Source: DATGHS01 sp035307785
GTDB lineage: Bacteria; Planctomycetota; Planctomycetia; Gemmatales; Gemmataceae
Direction of reading: 5' to 3'
Length of the DNA stretch: 8,447 bases
Assembly (NCBI GenBank): GCA_035307785.1
Contig: DATGHS010000578.1
Span: forward strand, 1 to 8,447
Shown piece by piece: positions 6,214 through 8,447 of the stretch. The notes under the pieces were generated by a model. That model was given only the letters and a program-made list of their open reading frames with translations. It was not told where the DNA came from and did no database searches. A program made the translations under genes and the position numbers. Numbering within the stretch: the first letter of the stretch is position 1; every line of letters begins with the position of its first letter.

Positions 6214-6242
6214 ATGATAACGGGAGAAGGAAGAATGGGCAA
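6214..6242 (-). promoter_or_regulatory. Candidate sigma-70-type promoter for the phosphatase operon
   Basis: On the minus strand TTGCCC (6237-6242) and TATCAT (6214-6219) are separated by exactly 17 nt, matching 4 of 6 and 5 of 6 bases of the -35 and -10 consensus. Transcription would begin near 6207, giving a leader of about 26 nt that carries AAGGAGG before the ATG at 6181. The position in a 75-nt divergent gap fits. Planctomycete promoter rules are not well enough known to me to raise confidence. Confidence 0.45.
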
Positions 6243-6256
6243 GGCGAGCGGGCGAT

Positions 6257-6613
6257 ATGAACCTAACCAATGCGAACGCGAAACCCGCGTCGTTGCTACA
6301 CCGGCTGCTTCGAATCACGCCCGGTTATGCGCCTGGATGGCTGTGTTCCAGAAACAGTTGCGAGGGATTTGATCTGCTTTTCTTCCTCGCCATGGCTGCT
6401 TTGGCGGCGGGCATATATTGGACAATTATTAGCTGCGGATTGGTTGGGCCGCTCCTGATGATTCCTCCTGTGATTCTGTTAGGCGTACATTACGATTTTG
6501 CGGCTCGGGAGCGTCTCGGTCGAGCCCGTCGATATCGCGGTGAGTGCGTTTGGTGCGGAGCGCCGAACGTGAATCCGGGAAGCGGTTGTTCAGTTTGTGG
6601 CAAGCGGTCGTAG
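6257..6613 (+). CDS. Small membrane protein with C-terminal zinc ribbon, function unknown
   Basis: The 118-residue product has two predicted membrane helices at about 38-60 and 62-79, followed by a basic stretch (RERLGRARRYR). It ends with a four-cysteine ribbon: CVWC at 97-100 and CSVC at 111-114, with the knuckle-like CGAPN after the first pair. This would bind one zinc ion, probably on the cytoplasmic side by the positive-inside rule. I do not recognise the family. Start choice is uncertain: the ATG at 6257 has no clear ribosome binding site. The gene is transcribed away from the phosphatase gene with a 75-nt shared upstream region, so the two may be co-regulated. The two-helix plus ribbon pattern makes a chance reading frame unlikely. 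Confidence 0.62.
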   Translation: MNLTNANAKPASLLHRLLRITPGYAPGWLCSRNSCEGFDLLFFLAMAALAAGIYWTIISCGLVGPLLMIPPVILLGVHYDFAARERLGRARRYRGECVWCGAPNVNPGSGCSVCGKRS

Positions 6614-6624
6614 GGCACGCAGGC

Positions 6625-6660
6625 TCATCCACCATTCAGCACTCATCCCTCATCACTCAG
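6625..6660. repeat. CATCC/CACT-rich dispersed repeat between convergent genes
   Basis: The plus strand reads TCATCCACCATTCAGC, then ACTCATCCCTCATCACTCAG; the other strand is GATGAGGGATGAGTG-like. It is a degenerate short-period repeat of a kind I associate with planctomycete intergenic DNA. It fills most of the 52-nt gap between the zinc-ribbon gene and the end of the polytopic membrane-protein gene. No hairpin terminator is visible there. Confidence 0.5.
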
Positions 6661-6665
6661 CAACC

Positions 6666-8012
6666 TCACACCTTCGACGCCGGTTGACGCGGCTCGATTT
6701 GGCGCATGATGCCGCCGAAGAGCGCGCGCGTGGCGCGGAAGGGCCAGGTCGGCGGTGGCTTTGGCGTCGGCGGGAAGCGGTCGGAGAGGTTCGGCCGGAA
6801 GATCATCAGCACCAAGAGCGGCAAATACCAAAGCACGTACACGCCGCCGTGGTCGGCATACCAGAACTGGATGCCGATCAGCACCGCGGCCGAGAGCGAA
6901 ATGACGTGGGCCAGGTTCTTCGGCGACGGCCAAATGCTCGTGAGAATCACGAAGGCCAGGTACAGCACGAAAACGGGCAAGCGATAAGCCCAGTGGATGC
7001 TGCCCCAGATGCTTTCGCCGGTCCGCTGCCACGGTTGCCAGTTGGGATTGCTCAGCACGAGTTGCATGCTCTTCGCCAGCGCGCCGTCCCACCAGAGGAC
7101 TAGCCCTGTGAGCCCGAGGCTCAAGCTGGCGGCAATTCCAAAGAAAAGCAAAAATCGCCCGGCGCCCCGGCGCCGGTAGAAGCTGAGCCAAATCGGCAGC
7201 GTGAGCGCCGGAAAGAAGAAGCAGCCGACCGCGACGCCGAGCAGGATTCCGGAAAGCATCGGCTTGCGGTAGCAGAAGATCGCCCAGAGCAAAAGCGCCG
7301 TCGGCACCACGTGGTGCGCCTGTCCCAGTTCATACGCCGTGTAGGGCAAAAGCAAATAAAATGTGGCCGCCGCCATTCCGGAAGTCGTGCTGTGGAAATG
7401 GATGCCCCCGATTAGTACCAGAGCCACCGCAATCGCCAGGTGACAGGCCATCGCCAACGAGCGTTCGACCCAAAAGCGCGTGACTGCGCCCCTGCGGGCT
7501 TCGTCCCCGGCCAGCGTTTGCATCTGGCCGACGGTCTGGCTGCCGGCTTCGCCAATTAGGTTCATCGCCGCCGTCGATTTGCCGCTGGGCATCTGCAATT
7601 CGGCCGGCCGGCGCGCTGCCACCGGCAGCATGCACACATACAGCGCCCCCGCAATGCACGCTAGCCCCGCCAGGTTTAGGTTGGGCCACAATGCCGGCCG
7701 ACGTACCAAGGTCAGATCCAGCAAGGACCGCAGAAAGAAACAGAATGAGCCCGACATCAGCCAGATGTACCCGTACAGCCGAATGGACTGAGCGGTTTCG
7801 GAATTACTGCCGCCGCGACGCAGCCGTTCCGCCTCCTGCAAGAACAGGAACCCGGGCACCAGCAGGTAGAGCGACAGCACGTCCCAGTTGCGGATGCTGA
7901 AGAAGCGATTGAATTTGAAGAACAGGCCTACTGCCAGAATGAGCGACAGATAGAACCACGTCGTGGCGTTGGGCAGATTGAAGTCGAGAAAGACGTTGGC
8001 AAGCGGCAACAT
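6666..8012 (-). CDS. Polytopic membrane protein, possibly GT-C (GT87/DUF2029)-like
   Basis: With the ATG at 8012 the protein has 448 residues and about 11-12 hydrophobic segments, at roughly 18-34, 45-60, 80-100, 113-132, 187-204, 212-228, 235-248, 252-277, 286-308, 345-360, 366-384 and 390-406. A longer polar stretch (133-185) separates the first four helices from the rest. The segment YELGQAHHVVPTALLLWAIF with SGILLGVAVGCFFFP resembles the GQ-x(n)-LL-A and AGxLLGxA-x(n)-P pattern of GT87/DUF2029 polyprenyl-phosphate-sugar mannosyltransferases. I do not see a convincing acidic catalytic motif in the first loop, so that assignment is tentative. A TTG at 8042 would add ten residues (MRRCAALSRA) but lies inside a strong hairpin, so I prefer the ATG, although its ribosome binding site is weak. 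The proline-rich C-terminus (FPPTPKPPPTWP) is probably cytoplasmic. It follows the alpha-CTD gene on the same strand. Confidence 0.82.
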   Translation of the reverse strand: MLPLANVFLDFNLPNATTWFYLSLILAVGLFFKFNRFFSIRNWDVLSLYLLVPGFLFLQEAERLRRGGSNSETAQSIRLYGYIWLMSGSFCFFLRSLLDLTLVRRPALWPNLNLAGLACIAGALYVCMLPVAARRPAELQMPSGKSTAAMNLIGEAGSQTVGQMQTLAGDEARRGAVTRFWVERSLAMACHLAIAVALVLIGGIHFHSTTSGMAAATFYLLLPYTAYELGQAHHVVPTALLLWAIFCYRKPMLSGILLGVAVGCFFFPALTLPIWLSFYRRRGAGRFLLFFGIAASLSLGLTGLVLWWDGALAKSMQLVLSNPNWQPWQRTGESIWGSIHWAYRLPVFVLYLAFVILTSIWPSPKNLAHVISLSAAVLIGIQFWYADHGGVYVLWYLPLLVLMIFRPNLSDRFPPTPKPPPTWPFRATRALFGGIMRQIEPRQPASKV

Positions 8013-8031
8013 GGCTCGACTCAATGCAGCA

Positions 8032-8064
8032 CAACGCCGCAAGCGCCCGCCGCTTGCGGCGTTG
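8032..8064 (-). terminator. 14-bp perfect hairpin between the alpha-CTD and membrane-protein genes
   Basis: CAACGCCGCAAGCG (8032-8045) and CGCTTGCGGCGTTG (8051-8064) are exact reverse complements with a 5-nt loop. The stem begins 8 nt after the stop codon of the minus-strand alpha-CTD gene. No U-tract follows, so it is terminator-like in position and strength but not a textbook intrinsic terminator. It also argues against the TTG at 8042 as start of the next gene. Confidence 0.55.
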
Positions 8065-8072
8065 CAGGTAGA

Positions 8073-8447
8073 TCAATCTCCGCGCAGCTTCAGGCCCATC
8101 TGCGCCAGCCGGTCGCGCACTTCATTCAACGAGGTCATGCCGAAATTCTTCGCCTCGAGCAGTTCATCGGCCGTTCGGCCCACCAGGTCGCCCACGCTGG
8201 AGATGGCGAGCTTGTTCATGCACTTGCGCGAGCGCACCGACAGGTTTAATTCGGTCACCGGCTTGCTCAGAATGGCCTGCTCCTCGGCCGTGAGCGGCTG
8301 CTGCGGCCGGTAGCGCATCTCGGCATATTGCGTACCCTGTTCGAGCGACTGGCCAATCCGCAATCCCTTGGCCGACATGATCTCGCGGATTTCCTGCAGC
8401 GAGGTCTCGCCGAAGTTCTTGCTGGCCAGTAGTTGCGCTTCACTCAC
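8073..8447 (-). CDS. Tandem RNA polymerase alpha C-terminal-domain protein, C-terminal part (cut by window edge)
   Basis: The reading frame is open at the right edge; the GTG at 8447 is more likely an internal Val than a start. The visible 124 residues begin in the second half of one alpha-CTD (SEAQLLASKNFGETSLQEI, then GLRIG). After a linker of about 30 residues comes a complete second alpha-CTD (63-121), with ELNLSVRSRKC, VGDLVGRTADELLEAKNFG and SLNEV. The domain is a helix-hairpin-helix-like fold that binds UP-element DNA and activators. Canonical RpoA has one such domain and is usually followed by rplQ. Two copies and a membrane-protein neighbour point to a separate alpha-CTD repeat protein, a type known in planctomycetes. 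Relative to E. coli, Arg265, Cys269, Gly296, Ser299 and Glu302 are kept in the second domain, but Asn268 is Lys75 and Lys298 is Thr105. Confidence 0.88.
   Translation of the reverse strand: MSEAQLLASKNFGETSLQEIREIMSAKGLRIGQSLEQGTQYAEMRYRPQQPLTAEEQAILSKPVTELNLSVRSRKCMNKLAISSVGDLVGRTADELLEAKNFGMTSLNEVRDRLAQMGLKLRGD

Overview
The window looks like a piece of chromosome from a Planctomycetota bacterium, or a close PVC relative. The evidence is indirect. The DNA is moderately GC-rich. There is a Gfo/Idh/MocA oxidoreductase with the divergent N-terminus common in that phylum, and a protein with tandem RNA polymerase alpha C-terminal domains. At least four kinds of short dispersed intergenic repeat are present, of types I associate with planctomycete and environmental PVC genomes. 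No rRNA, tRNA, CRISPR array, transposase or phage gene was seen.

Layout: (1) 1-1400, minus strand: an oxidoreductase gene followed after 42 nt by a patatin-like phospholipase cut by the left edge. (2) 1401-1610: a divergent intergenic region filled by a long imperfect palindrome made of two inverted copies of a repeat. (3) 1611-2123, plus strand: a small four-helix membrane protein, convergent with (4) 2125-3063, minus strand: a RarD-type EamA permease with a TTG start and a tail read from a repeat. (5) 3064-3230: a gap with two tandem hairpins. (6) 3231-6181, minus strand: a probable transcription unit in the order membrane-anchored cysteine phosphatase, SAM-dependent O-methyltransferase, McrC-family nuclease. 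A plausible promoter lies in front of it at 6214-6242. (7) 6257-6613, plus strand: a small membrane protein with a C-terminal zinc ribbon. (8) 6666-8447, minus strand: a polytopic membrane protein preceded by the C-terminal part of an alpha-CTD repeat protein, with a 14-bp perfect hairpin between them.

The genes do not form one recognisable pathway. The best functional links are the coupled phosphatase and methyltransferase, and possibly the oxidoreductase and phospholipase. The points most worth a second look are the McrC nuclease with an intact catalytic site but no McrB GTPase beside it, the tandem alpha-CTD protein with altered DNA-contact residues, and the repeats that supply the C-terminal tails of two proteins. 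I did not find a clearly new multi-gene system here.
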